NCBI GenBank assembly: GCA_035310145.1
Contig: DATGEL010000022.1
Location: 1-64,000 of the forward strand
DNA from: Dehalococcoidia bacterium
GTDB taxonomy: Bacteria; Chloroflexota; Dehalococcoidia; CAUJGQ01
Reading direction: 5' to 3'
Length of the DNA: 64,000 nucleotides
Of the stretch, positions 1 through 7,065 are shown piece by piece. Within the stretch, counting starts at the first letter, position 1. Every line of letters starts with the position of its first letter. The position numbers and the translations under genes were made by a program. A model generated the notes under the pieces. The model was given only the letters and a program-made list of their open reading frames with translations. It made no database searches and was not told where the DNA came from.

Positions 1-801
1 GGCGACGGCGAGCAGCAGCACCGACAGCGCCAGCGCGGTGTAGAGGTTGGCCTCCATCGCCGTCATGATCGCCAGCGACAGCGTCTGCGTGCTGCCGCGC
101 AGGTTGCCGGCGAACAGCATCGTCGCGCCGAACTCCGACAGCGCCCGCGCCCAGCAGAGCACGAGGCCGCTCAGCAGCGCGGGCAGGCTCAGCGGCAGCG
201 TGATGTGCCGGAAGCCACGCCAGGGCGAGGCGCCGTCGATCGCCGCCGCCTGCTCCAGCGTCGCGTCCACGCCCTGGAAGCCGACCCGTGCGGCACGGAT
301 GTAGAAGGGGCTGCTGACGAACAGCTGCGCCGCGACCACCGCCTTGGCCGTGAAGGCGACGTCGAGGCCGGCGCCGGCCAGGGCGGGGCCCAGGACGCCG
401 CGCCGGCCGAAGGCCATCAGCAGAGCGACGCCGGCCACCACCGGCGGCAGCACCATCGGCAGGTCGACCAGCGTGTCGACCAGCGCCTGGCCGGGGAAGC
501 GGCGCCGTGCCAGCAGGTAGGCGAGCGGCGTGCCCAGCAGCAGCACGATCGCCACGGTCAGCAGGCTGGTGGTGAGGCTGAGGCGCAGGGCGTCGCGGAT
601 CGGCGGCTGCGCGAGGCTGCTCCACAACGCGCCCGATTGGGCCGCCCGCCAGGTGAGGGCGAGGAGCGGCACGGCCACGAACAGCACGAACACCGTCGCC
701 GGCAACACCAGCAGATCGCCGGCGTTCAGCCGCGGTCCGCGAGCCTCAATGTCGGCCACGCGCGGCCTCGTGCGCGTGCGGATCCGTTCGGCATTCAACA
801 T
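1..801 (-). CDS. modB: Molybdate ABC transporter permease ModB (partial, C-terminus outside window)
   Basis: Inner-membrane channel subunit of a molybdate importer; it would work with ModA next door and an ATPase (ModC) not in the window. The reverse-strand frame is open from an ATG at 801 to the window edge, giving 267 residues. After a polar N-terminus of about 30 residues come hydrophobic segments near residues 30-50, 72-98, 110-132, 152-165, 205-222 and 252-267. The ATPase-contacting EAA-type loop is visible at about 183-206 (LEQAAAIDGASPW). The motif LPPVVAG at 118-124 is typical of ModB/CysT permeases. It starts 37 bp after the modA stop, so the two are almost certainly cotranscribed. 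Molybdate rather than sulfate is inferred from ModA and the nearby molbindin. Confidence 0.9.
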   Translation of the reverse strand, partial: MLNAERIRTRTRPRVADIEARGPRLNAGDLLVLPATVFVLFVAVPLLALTWRAAQSGALWSSLAQPPIRDALRLSLTTSLLTVAIVLLLGTPLAYLLARRRFPGQALVDTLVDLPMVLPPVVAGVALLMAFGRRGVLGPALAGAGLDVAFTAKAVVAAQLFVSSPFYIRAARVGFQGVDATLEQAAAIDGASPWRGFRHITLPLSLPALLSGLVLCWARALSEFGATMLFAGNLRGSTQTLSLAIMTAMEANLYTALALSVLLLAVA

Positions 802-838
802 CGGCTCATAGTCCGTAGGTTCCTTGAATCGCTTGCGG

Positions 839-1819
839 TCATGACTGCCCCGTGTCCGCGTCGGTGATGAAGTTCCACTTTTTCAGCACGGCCTGGCCGG
901 GCGCCGACCGTACGTAGGCGATGAACGCCCGCGCCGCGGCGCCGTTCCCCGCGCCCTTCACCACGGCGATCGGATAGGTGGCGATGATGTTGAACTGGTC
1001 CGGAATCACGATGCTCTGCACGTCTTTCGCGGCGTCGGGCGTGACGTCGGTGGTGTACGTGATCCCCGCGTCCGCTTCGCCAAGCTGGACTTTGCTGACC
1101 ACGGCGCGCACGTTGGCTTCCTGTGACTTGAGGTTGGCAAGCACCTTCTGGTCGAAACCGGCGCCGAAGCTGGGATCCTGCGCCATTTTCTGTAGTGCCT
1201 GGCGGGCGTAGTTGCCGATCGGCACGCTCGGGTCGGTCAAGACAAAGGCAATGCCCGGCTTCGCCAGGTCCTGCAACGATTGAATCTTCGCCGGGTTCGC
1301 CTTCGGAAAGATAACGGCCAGCTTGTTCTTGACGAATAGCTGGTCCGGCCCGTCGATCACGCCGGCCTGTTTTGCCTTGTCCATGTTCGGCTGGTCGGCG
1401 GAGGCGAAGATATCGGCCTTCGCGCCCTGGGCGAGTTGCGTCTGCAGCGTGCTCGATGCGCCGTAGCTGAACGTCACCTTCACGCCCGTGCTTTGCTGAA
1501 AGCCCTGGCCGATCTCGTTGAAGGCTTCGGTCAACGAGGCGGCGGCGAACACGGTGAGCGAACCGCCCAGGTTCAGTGCCGGCGTCACCGTGGCGTGTGC
1601 GGCGGCGGGCGGCGTCGCCGGAAGGGCCGCTTGCACCGGCGGCGGACTCGGCGTCGCCGTGGCCACGCCTGCCGCCGACGGCGACCCCGCCCGCGTGGCG
1701 ACCGTGGCGATCGCGGAAGCGATCTGCGCCGGCGTGGAGGCTGATTTGCTGTTGTTGCTCGATCTGCAGGCGCCGGGGAACAGCAAGGAGAACACGATCA
1801 GGGCAAGCGCGCGTTTCAC
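839..1819 (-). CDS. modA: Molybdate-binding lipoprotein ModA
   Basis: Extracytoplasmic receptor that captures molybdate and delivers it to ModB. 326 residues. The signal peptide ends in a lipobox (LFPGAC, Cys18), so the mature protein should be lipid-anchored. Residues 20-85 are a Ser/Ala/Pro/Thr-rich linker. The solute-binding domain starts near 86 with GGSLTVFAAASL, the usual ModA opening that holds one oxyanion ligand, and contains FSYGASSTLQTQ, ADIFASAD and the late EADAGITYTTD motif typical of the family. It lies 21 bp downstream of the PadR-type regulator and directly upstream of modB on the same strand. The related tungstate or sulfate receptors are less likely given the molbindin next to the operon. 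Confidence 0.93.
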   Translation of the reverse strand: MKRALALIVFSLLFPGACRSSNNSKSASTPAQIASAIATVATRAGSPSAAGVATATPSPPPVQAALPATPPAAAHATVTPALNLGGSLTVFAAASLTEAFNEIGQGFQQSTGVKVTFSYGASSTLQTQLAQGAKADIFASADQPNMDKAKQAGVIDGPDQLFVKNKLAVIFPKANPAKIQSLQDLAKPGIAFVLTDPSVPIGNYARQALQKMAQDPSFGAGFDQKVLANLKSQEANVRAVVSKVQLGEADAGITYTTDVTPDAAKDVQSIVIPDQFNIIATYPIAVVKGAGNGAAARAFIAYVRSAPGQAVLKKWNFITDADTGQS

Positions 1820-1840
1820 AGACCATACTCCGGGCGAGAC

Positions 1841-2383
1841 TCAGCCGGCCAGGCGATCGCGCTCGGCGGCGAGCCAGGCAACCGTGGCGCGTGCAGCGGT
1901 GGCCTTCGATTCGCGCACCAGCCGCTCAAAACCTTCCGGCGCCGCTTCCGCCGCCAGCCGATCCGCCCGCTGCAGGTATGACCGGCTCTCGGCGAGCTGC
2001 GCGTCGAGCAGGCGCGCGGCAAGGGCGCTGCCAATCGCGCGGCAGAAGTACAGCTTCACCATCAGGTCCGCGCGCACTTCGCGCAGGCGGGCCACCGGCT
2101 CTTCCAACCAGTGCAACAGTTGCGCGTCCGCCTCGGGCGTGAGGTGATAGACCGTGCGCGGCGGCCGCAGGCCCACCGTCTCGCGCTGCCCGTCGATCAG
2201 CCCCTGCTCGTGCAACTCCTTGAGCAGGGCGTAGACCGTGCTCATGTCCATCGGCAGCACGAGTCCCAAATCGAGGTCGGCGGCGAAGCGGCGGGAGATC
2301 TCGTAGCCGTGCATCGGGCGCTCGCGCAGCACGCCGAGAATGGCGTATTCCCCGGCGGAAAGCCCCGCCTTAAGCTTGGACAT
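1841..2383 (-). CDS. PadR-family transcriptional regulator
   Basis: 180-residue DNA-binding protein. Residues 8-80 form the PadR winged helix (GEYAILGVLRERPMHGYEI, then MDMSTVYALLKELHEQGLI). The rest, rich in Arg/Ala/Glu helices, matches the Vir_reg-type C-terminal dimerisation domain. The ATG at 2383 is chosen because the PadR fold begins right after it; the frame stays open upstream but reads into the divergent molbindin. It is the first gene of a unit with modA and modB. The effector is unknown. ModE is the usual molybdate regulator, so a PadR protein here is unusual. The inverted repeat at 2404-2420 in its own upstream region is the likely binding site (inference). Confidence 0.88.
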   Translation of the reverse strand: MSKLKAGLSAGEYAILGVLRERPMHGYEISRRFAADLDLGLVLPMDMSTVYALLKELHEQGLIDGQRETVGLRPPRTVYHLTPEADAQLLHWLEEPVARLREVRADLMVKLYFCRAIGSALAARLLDAQLAESRSYLQRADRLAAEAAPEGFERLVRESKATAARATVAWLAAERDRLAG

Positions 2384-2403
2384 GGCGCATCCCGATTGCA
2401 GAG

Positions 2404-2420
2404 TACTCGCCTTGCGAGTA
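2404..2420. promoter_or_regulatory. Perfect inverted repeat, candidate PadR operator
   Basis: TACTCGC-CTT-GCGAGTA has 7-bp perfect arms around a 3-bp centre. It lies between the divergent starts of the PadR-type regulator (2383) and the molbindin (2462). A looser GAGT/ACTC pair overlaps its right arm. The position fits autoregulation of the padR-modAB unit and perhaps control of the molbindin. No binding evidence exists beyond the symmetry. Confidence 0.5.
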
Positions 2421-2461
2421 TGCGAATTGCGAACACTCACGTCAAGGGCAGGAGCAGGGTT

Positions 2462-2665
2462 ATGGAGCTCAGCGCACGCAATCAACTGCCGGGCACGGTC
2501 AAGGCGATCAAGCTGGGCGAGGTGATGGCCGAAGTAATCGTGGACGTCGGCGGTCACGATGTTGTCTCGGCGATCACGCGCAGCAGCGTGGAGCGGCTGG
2601 CGCTGAAGGCCGGCGACGCGGTGACCGTGGTGATCAAGTCCACGGAAGTGATGCTCGCGAAGTAA
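2462..2665 (+). CDS. Molbindin (single Mop/TOBE domain)
   Basis: 67-residue small cytoplasmic molybdate-binding protein. Almost the whole chain is one Mop domain: SARNQLPGTVKAIKLG at the start, then AEVIVDVGG, AITRSSVERL, LKAGDAVTVVIKS and EVML. Such proteins assemble into hexamers that store molybdate or tungstate oxyanions. The ATG at 2462 follows an AGGAG seven bases upstream and is where the domain begins. It is transcribed away from padR-modAB across a 78-bp region holding a palindrome. It probably buffers the anion imported by ModAB, or reports its level (inference). Confidence 0.92.
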   Translation: MELSARNQLPGTVKAIKLGEVMAEVIVDVGGHDVVSAITRSSVERLALKAGDAVTVVIKSTEVMLAK

Positions 2666-2822
2666 CCCGGGAGGCACCCGATGCCCGAACGCGTGTCGAG
2701 ATGTCGCACCGTGAAGTAGGCGCAGCGCACCACTGTCCGCGCTGAGCCGCCGCTGCCGTCCGCGCGGGAGTTGGCCCGCCAGCGCGCTCGGCGCCGGCCG
2801 GAAGACCAGGGAGCAGACTGAG

Positions 2823-3125
2823 ATGTATGTCTCGCGGCTGTCCTTCTACACCCGCCCCGGCCAGACCGACGCGGTGACGCAACGGCTGGGCCGGTTGGCG
2901 CAACTGGTCGAGGCGTCCGGCCGCGCCCGCCCGCGCGTGCTGCGCATGTCGATGGCCTCGCCGGGCGCTCCGGACTTGCAGTTCGAGGAGCAGTTCAACA
3001 CGCTGGCCGAGCTCGAAGCCAGCATGCAAAGCGTGATATCGGCGTCGGACTTCGAAGAGTGGAGCCGCAGCACGAGCGAACTGCTGCTGCAGCCGCCCAA
3101 GCGCGAGATCCTGACGGTCGAGTAG
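2823..3125 (+). CDS. Small conserved-type protein, possible dimeric alpha/beta-barrel fold
   Basis: 100 residues, no signal peptide, no Cys. The pattern is a beta strand (MYVSRLSFYTRPGQ), a long helix (TDAVTQRLGRLAQLVEAS), two strands around PRVLRMSMASPG and DLQFEEQFNT, and another helix ending in SDFEEWSRSTSELLL. This order suggests a ferredoxin-like dimeric alpha/beta barrel of the NIPSNAP/antibiotic-monooxygenase type, but I cannot assign a family. A GGGAG lies nine bases before the ATG. It stands alone between the molbindin and the convergent oxidoreductase, so context gives no function. Confidence 0.6.
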   Translation: MYVSRLSFYTRPGQTDAVTQRLGRLAQLVEASGRARPRVLRMSMASPGAPDLQFEEQFNTLAELEASMQSVISASDFEEWSRSTSELLLQPPKREILTVE

Positions 3126-3184
3126 GTGGCGGCCTCGTCTGTTGCCGGCCGGCGTGACAGTCGCCGTTTTTGCCTGGCACGGCG

Positions 3185-4183
3185 CTACGCGCCGATGCGC
3201 ACCACGGCGCGGCCCGTCACGCCGCCGCGCAGGATCACCGGTACGACCTCGGGCACCTGTTCCAGCGTGATCTCGTGGGCGATGCTGTCGCTCAGCCCCT
3301 TCGGCTTCAGATCGCCGGCCAGTCGCTGCCAGAGTGGCTCGCGTACGGCCATCGGGCACATCACCGACTCGATGCCCAGCAGACTGACCCCGCGCAGGAT
3401 GAAGGGGAAGACCGTCGTGCTGAGCGCGGTGCCGCCAGTCAGGCCAGAGCTTGCAACGGAACCGCCGTATTTCGTCGTCCGCACCAGGTAGGCGAGGGTG
3501 TCCCCGCCAACTGGGTCCACGCCCGCGGCCCAGCGCTCCTTCTCCAGCGGCCGGTTGCTCTGCGCCGAGACTTCTTCACGCGTCAAGATTTCGCCGGCGC
3601 CGAGACCGCGCAGGAAGCCGTGCTCGGACGACTTGCCCGTGCTTGCCGCGACCTCGTAGCCGCGCCCGGCCAGCATGCTGACGGCCGTGCTGCCCACGCC
3701 GCCGGTCGCGCCGGTCACCAGTACCGGCCCGTTGCCCGGGCGCAGGCCGTTCTCTTCCAGCCGCTGCACGGAGAGCCCCGCGGTAAAGCCGGCTGTGCCC
3801 AGCGCCATTGCCTCGCGCAATGAGAGGCCGGCGGGCAGCTTGACAACCCAGCCGGCCGGCACTCGCGCGTACTCGGCGAAGCCGCCCGGGTGCGATACGC
3901 CCTGGTCGAAGCCCGTGACCACGACCTCGTCGCCGGCCTTGAAGCGGCCGTTCATGGAGTCGGTCACCGTGCCGGCCAGGTCAACGCCGGGCACCATCGG
4001 GTAGCCGCGAATAATGCGCCCGTCCGCGGTGCAGGCGAGGCCATCCTTGTAGTTCACCGTGGAGTACGCGACGCGGATCGTGACGTCGCCGGCCGGAAGC
4101 TGGTCGAAGGGCAGCTCGCGCACGCCGACGGAAAACACACCGTCCTGCTTGTCGACCACGAGCGCCCGGTAGGTCTGCGGCAT
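3185..4183 (-). CDS. YhdH/YhfP-family NADPH-dependent oxidoreductase (acrylyl-CoA reductase-like, MDR)
   Basis: 332-residue zinc-free medium-chain dehydrogenase. The N-terminal GroES-like half carries STVNYKDGLA (about 41-50) and VPGVDLAGTV (64-73), both hallmarks of the AcuI/YhdH subfamily. The Rossmann half has TGATGGVGSTA at 157-167 for NADP(H). Family members reduce acryloyl-CoA or act on quinones and enones. The ATG at 4183 is chosen because the family's usual opening strand starts there; the frame runs 156 bp further upstream without a plausible domain. It is monocistronic, convergent with the small gene at 2823. The substrate cannot be told from sequence. Confidence 0.85.
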   Translation of the reverse strand: MPQTYRALVVDKQDGVFSVGVRELPFDQLPAGDVTIRVAYSTVNYKDGLACTADGRIIRGYPMVPGVDLAGTVTDSMNGRFKAGDEVVVTGFDQGVSHPGGFAEYARVPAGWVVKLPAGLSLREAMALGTAGFTAGLSVQRLEENGLRPGNGPVLVTGATGGVGSTAVSMLAGRGYEVAASTGKSSEHGFLRGLGAGEILTREEVSAQSNRPLEKERWAAGVDPVGGDTLAYLVRTTKYGGSVASSGLTGGTALSTTVFPFILRGVSLLGIESVMCPMAVREPLWQRLAGDLKPKGLSDSIAHEITLEQVPEVVPVILRGGVTGRAVVRIGA

Positions 4184-4340
4184 CGCCTTTCCCTTCAAGC
4201 ACGCCCGCCGGTGGCTTCGCGGCGGCAGGTCGCTCTGTTGGCACTGCCCCAGTATGTGCGCCGGTTTGCGCGAGGGGGAAGTAGCCGATCGGGAGCGTGC
4301 GCGGACGATCGACGGTCTCACCGGCCACGCCGCGCGCATG

Positions 4341-4373
4341 CAAACGCCCCGGCGGCACGAACCGGGGCGTTTG
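4341..4373. repeat. Stem-loop with 12-bp perfect arms
   Basis: CAAACGCCCCGG and CCGGGGCGTTTG pair perfectly around a 9-base loop. It lies between two reverse-strand genes, after the small secreted protein and before the YhdH-like gene. There is no clear T-run on either side. It could act as an intrinsic-like terminator or a processing hairpin. Confidence 0.5.
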
Positions 4374-4422
4374 CCAGAAGGGGAACCAGGATGTCAGATT
4401 GGGGCGGGGTCGAACCAGAGAG

Positions 4423-4455
4423 GCGGCGCCCCGGCCCCGCCAGCCGGGGCGCCGC
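4423..4455 (-). terminator. Strong GC stem-loop after the secreted-protein gene
   Basis: GCGGCGCCCCGGC and GCCGGGGCGCCGC form a perfect 13-bp stem with a 7-base loop, 11 bp beyond the stop of the reverse-strand gene at 4467. No T-run follows, so it is a terminator by position and stem strength only. It shares its GCCCCGG core with the stem-loop at 4341-4373. Confidence 0.5.
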
Positions 4456-4466
4456 AGCAGGAGTAG

Positions 4467-4856
4467 TTAGCACCGTCCTGGCGCGATCAGGTCGACCTGT
4501 TCTGCGCCGCTGAACTCCGGCACCGTGCCGGTGGTGTACGCCGTGCACGGGCCAACTGAGAACCAGACAACGTTTCCGGCCTGGGCGCATTCCGCGATGC
4601 TGCTGTCCAGGTCGATGATGTACAGCCCCCGGTTTGCGTCGTACGACGCCTGGCCGCAGATACTGCCGTTCACGTGTGCGATCACGGTGGTGGCGTCATA
4701 GGCCCCGTGATCGTCCACCTGGACGAAGCCGTACAGGCGACCTGCCGGCGGCAGCGATTGCGCGCTGGCCGCGGGGAGAGCGAAGGCGATAGCCGGCAAC
4801 AGGCTCGCCGTCAGCGCTGCCGCGCCGGCAACAAGCAGGACTCGGAAAGGACGCAT
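4467..4856 (-). CDS. Small secreted protein with four cysteines, function unknown
   Basis: 129 residues. Residues 1-33 are a classical signal peptide (Arg-rich start, hydrophobic stretch, ALPAASA cleavage region), so the product is exported. The mature part, about 95 residues, looks like a small beta-sandwich: LYGFVQVDDHGAY, TTVIAHVNGSICG, GLYIIDLD, VVWFSVG. Cys67, Cys90, Cys104 and Cys129 could form two disulfides. The TTV-A-VNG-C pattern resembles short carboxypeptidase-regulatory-like or CNA-B-like modules (weak inference). It ends just before a strong stem-loop and has no partner genes. Confidence 0.7.
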   Translation of the reverse strand: MRPFRVLLVAGAAALTASLLPAIAFALPAASAQSLPPAGRLYGFVQVDDHGAYDATTVIAHVNGSICGQASYDANRGLYIIDLDSSIAECAQAGNVVWFSVGPCTAYTTGTVPEFSGAEQVDLIAPGRC

Positions 4857-5116
4857 CGGCTGGCGGACTCCTGGTGTGATGTCGGCGCCCCGCGGATGAA
4901 CGCTAGATCGTACAATCCCGCAGCGCCCCGGCTCGTTCTACCCCGTCCGGCCCGTTACGTCTGCAAACGGCGCCGTGTCCGCCTCTGCCGCGCCCTCCGT
5001 TCCCGGCGCCGGCCGCCGGCGCCGCTCTCCATCTCCGAGTTTGCGACACGATCCTTTAGGAACGCTTAGAAGGCGAAAAACTCGTTCTGGCACGCGACAG
5101 CGCCACTCGGCACAGG

Positions 5117-5968
5117 TCAGTACAGGATGGACGGAAAGTAGCAACCGGCAGGCTCTTGATAGGCGCCGATGGTCATCAGCGTGCAGGGCTTCACCACGCG
5201 CATCCCCGCCGCCAGCGCCCAGCGGAAGAAGGAGGCCTGCCGGATCGGCAGCAGCAACGCCGGCTGTTCCGGTGCGAAGGCCGCTGCATCTGAGATCAGC
5301 GCCTGCATCGCTTCGTCGGATTCGGCAACTCCGTGGCCGCGCATCGAAAGCCCGGAGCTGTACGCGACGATGCGGCCCCCGCGCACGGCCACCGCCGGCG
5401 CGAAGCGCCCCAGACCGTCGCGCAGCTCGCCCGTGCGCGGGAAACCATGCACACGCTCACAGAGCGCGCCGCAGGTGTCCAGATCCGCCTCGGTCATCGG
5501 CCGCACTTCGATGTCCGCGGTTGGCTCAGCCTTCGGCGTGCCGGACACGAGCACCAGCGGCTCGCGCGCCTCGAACCCCAGCGAGGCGTACAGCGGCATT
5601 GAGGTCGTGTTGAAAGCGTCCTGCACCAGCCGCACGCCCGCGGCACCGGCCGTGTGCTCAAGCAAGGCCCGCATCAGCGCCTTGCCCACGCCGCCGGCCT
5701 GCGCCCGCGGATCGACGGAGACCGGGCCGACGCCGACGATCGGGTCGCGCTCATGCGCGTAGGCGGAGCCGAGCAGATGGCCTTCCGCTTCGGCCACCAC
5801 GCCATAGCACTGCTCGTGCGCAATGCTGAAGCGCGCCGAGCGCACTGCGGACTCCGGCGTGGGGAAATCCGTGGGGAAGTTGTGCTGCTCGGCGATGCCT
5901 TTGAAGGCGGCGTAGATGATGCGGCCCGCCTCATCAACATCGGCGGCGGTCGCTTCGCGGATCTTCAT
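5117..5968 (-). CDS. Tandem-domain GNAT acetyltransferase
   Basis: 283 residues with two acetyltransferase folds. The N-terminal one (about 1-135) has the acetyl-CoA loop in VSVDPRAQAGGVGKALM, the Q/R-x-x-G-x-G/A type motif A, followed by the NTTSMPLYASLGFEARE strand-helix seen in active GNATs. The second half (about 150-283) starts with IEVRPMTEADLDTCGAL but lacks an obvious acetyl-CoA motif, as is common for the degenerate second domain. The start ATG has GAGAGGA four to ten bases upstream. The acceptor substrate is unknown. It is monocistronic, reading toward the secreted-protein gene. Confidence 0.85.
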   Translation of the reverse strand: MKIREATAADVDEAGRIIYAAFKGIAEQHNFPTDFPTPESAVRSARFSIAHEQCYGVVAEAEGHLLGSAYAHERDPIVGVGPVSVDPRAQAGGVGKALMRALLEHTAGAAGVRLVQDAFNTTSMPLYASLGFEAREPLVLVSGTPKAEPTADIEVRPMTEADLDTCGALCERVHGFPRTGELRDGLGRFAPAVAVRGGRIVAYSSGLSMRGHGVAESDEAMQALISDAAAFAPEQPALLLPIRQASFFRWALAAGMRVVKPCTLMTIGAYQEPAGCYFPSILY

Positions 5969-6059
5969 GATTTCCTCTCAGCTTTTGAGCTGCGAATGGA
6001 ACGTTTCGCCAACGGGAGGTCGGGCGCATGGATAGCGGCGACAGTCTCAAAAGGCGCAC

Positions 6060-6479
6060 TCACCGATCGCGGCGTTCCAGCGCGACGAGCGGAAGCTGGC
6101 GGCTGGTCCGCGCCTGGTGCTCCAGCAGGAACGGGTAGGCCGCACTCATCCTCGTCCACGTCTGCGCACGCTCTTCGCCAGCAAGCACCCGCGCACGCCC
6201 GGCGAAGCGCTCGCTGCCCACCTCAACCGTGACATCGGGATACTTCAGGAGATTGCGATACCAGGCGGGATCGTGCGGTGCGCCGAGGTTGGACGCGGAG
6301 ACGACCAGGCGCCCGTCGTCCGCGAAGTAGCGCAGCGGCGTCGTGCGCTGCAGGCCGCTCTTGGCGCCGGTCGCGGTCAGCAAGAGCAGCAGCCTGCCCG
6401 CCATTGCGCCGCCAACAACGCCCCCGTTCGCGCGGAACTCGTCGACCACCCTCCGGTTGACCTCGTGCTGGCACGTCAC
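6060..6479 (-). CDS. Nitroreductase/deazaflavin (F420)-dependent oxidoreductase family protein (DDN-like)
   Basis: 139-residue split-barrel protein. It shows the family landmarks TGAKSGLQRTTPLRYF (about 36-51), DGRLVVSASNLGAP, DPAWYRNLLKYPDVTVEVG and the closing LPLVALERR. Characterised relatives (Ddn and its homologues) bind cofactor F420 and reduce quinones or nitroimidazoles; some homologues use other ligands. The start is a GTG at 6479; an earlier start is unlikely because the frame upstream has no domain content. It is divergent from the carboxymuconolactone-decarboxylase-like gene at 6626 across 146 bp. It suggests, but does not prove, that the host makes F420. Confidence 0.85.
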   Translation of the reverse strand: MTCQHEVNRRVVDEFRANGGVVGGAMAGRLLLLLTATGAKSGLQRTTPLRYFADDGRLVVSASNLGAPHDPAWYRNLLKYPDVTVEVGSERFAGRARVLAGEERAQTWTRMSAAYPFLLEHQARTSRQLPLVALERRDR

Positions 6480-6625
6480 GCCGCTTCACGCTCCGGAGTC
6501 TTGCGGGCCGACGGCGGCCCGGGTCGGAGCAGAGCGCAGCCCCGCGCTTGCGCCGCTCCGCCGCACGCCGCACAGTGTACAACGCCGCGGCGCCAGCTCA
6601 CGGCGGCCGCCGGAGGGAGAGTGCG

Positions 6626-7021
6626 ATGGATCAGTCTGCCCGCTTCGAGGCCGGCCTGGAGACGCGGCGCGCGGTGCTTGGCTCCGACTATGTCGACCGC
6701 GCGCTGGCCAACGCCGACGAGTTCACGCAGCCGTTTCAAGAGTTCGTGACCACGCAGGCGTGGAACGACATCTGGAACCGGCCGGGCCTGGACCGAAGAA
6801 CGCGCAGTATTGTCAACCTCGCCACGCTCACGGCGCTCGGCCGCTCTCAGGAGCTGGCCACACATGTGCGCGGCGCCCTGACCAACGGCGTCACGCCGGA
6901 GGAGATCCGCGAGGTCTTCTTCCAGCTCGCCGGCTACGCGGGCTTCCCCGCCGCGGTGGAAGCCTTTCGCGCCGCGCAGCCGATCGTCGCCGAGTGGCGC
7001 TCCAAACACCCCACCCCCTGA
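6626..7021 (+). CDS. Carboxymuconolactone decarboxylase (CMD) family protein
   Basis: 131 residues, all helical, matching the CMD/AhpD fold: DEFTQPFQEFVTTQAWNDIW, then RTRSIVNLATLTALGRSQEL, then GVTPEEIREVFFQLAGYAGFPAAVEA. Relatives decarboxylate 4-carboxymuconolactone in the protocatechuate branch of aromatic degradation (PcaC). Many others in this superfamily are of unknown substrate. It lacks the CxxC of AhpD peroxidoreductases, so a PcaC-like role fits better. GGAGGGAGA sits 6-14 bases before the ATG. Its last codons lie inside the large palindrome at 7009-7065, shared with the convergent CoA-transferase gene. Confidence 0.83.
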   Translation: MDQSARFEAGLETRRAVLGSDYVDRALANADEFTQPFQEFVTTQAWNDIWNRPGLDRRTRSIVNLATLTALGRSQELATHVRGALTNGVTPEEIREVFFQLAGYAGFPAAVEAFRAAQPIVAEWRSKHPTP

Positions 7022-7065
7022 CGCCCTCTCTCCAGTTCCTGGAGAGAGGGCGTCAGGGGGTGGGG
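7009..7065. terminator. 27-bp-arm palindrome spanning two convergent gene ends
   Basis: The left arm (7009-7035) and right arm (7039-7065) are perfect reverse complements around a 3-base centre TTC. Each arm starts or ends with CCCCACCCCCTGACGCC. The palindrome contains the stop codons of both the CMD-like gene (7019-7021) and the CaiB-like gene (7053-7055), so it encodes both C-termini. It would act as a bidirectional terminator-like hairpin. The CCCCACCCCCTGACGCCCTCTC style resembles dispersed intergenic palindromes in some Chloroflexota genomes (from memory). Confidence 0.75.

Noticed and set aside
4376-4470. GGTTCGA-like T-arm sequence that might mark a reverse-strand tRNA
   Set aside because: No matching stems for a cloverleaf; the segment is part of strong inverted repeats instead.
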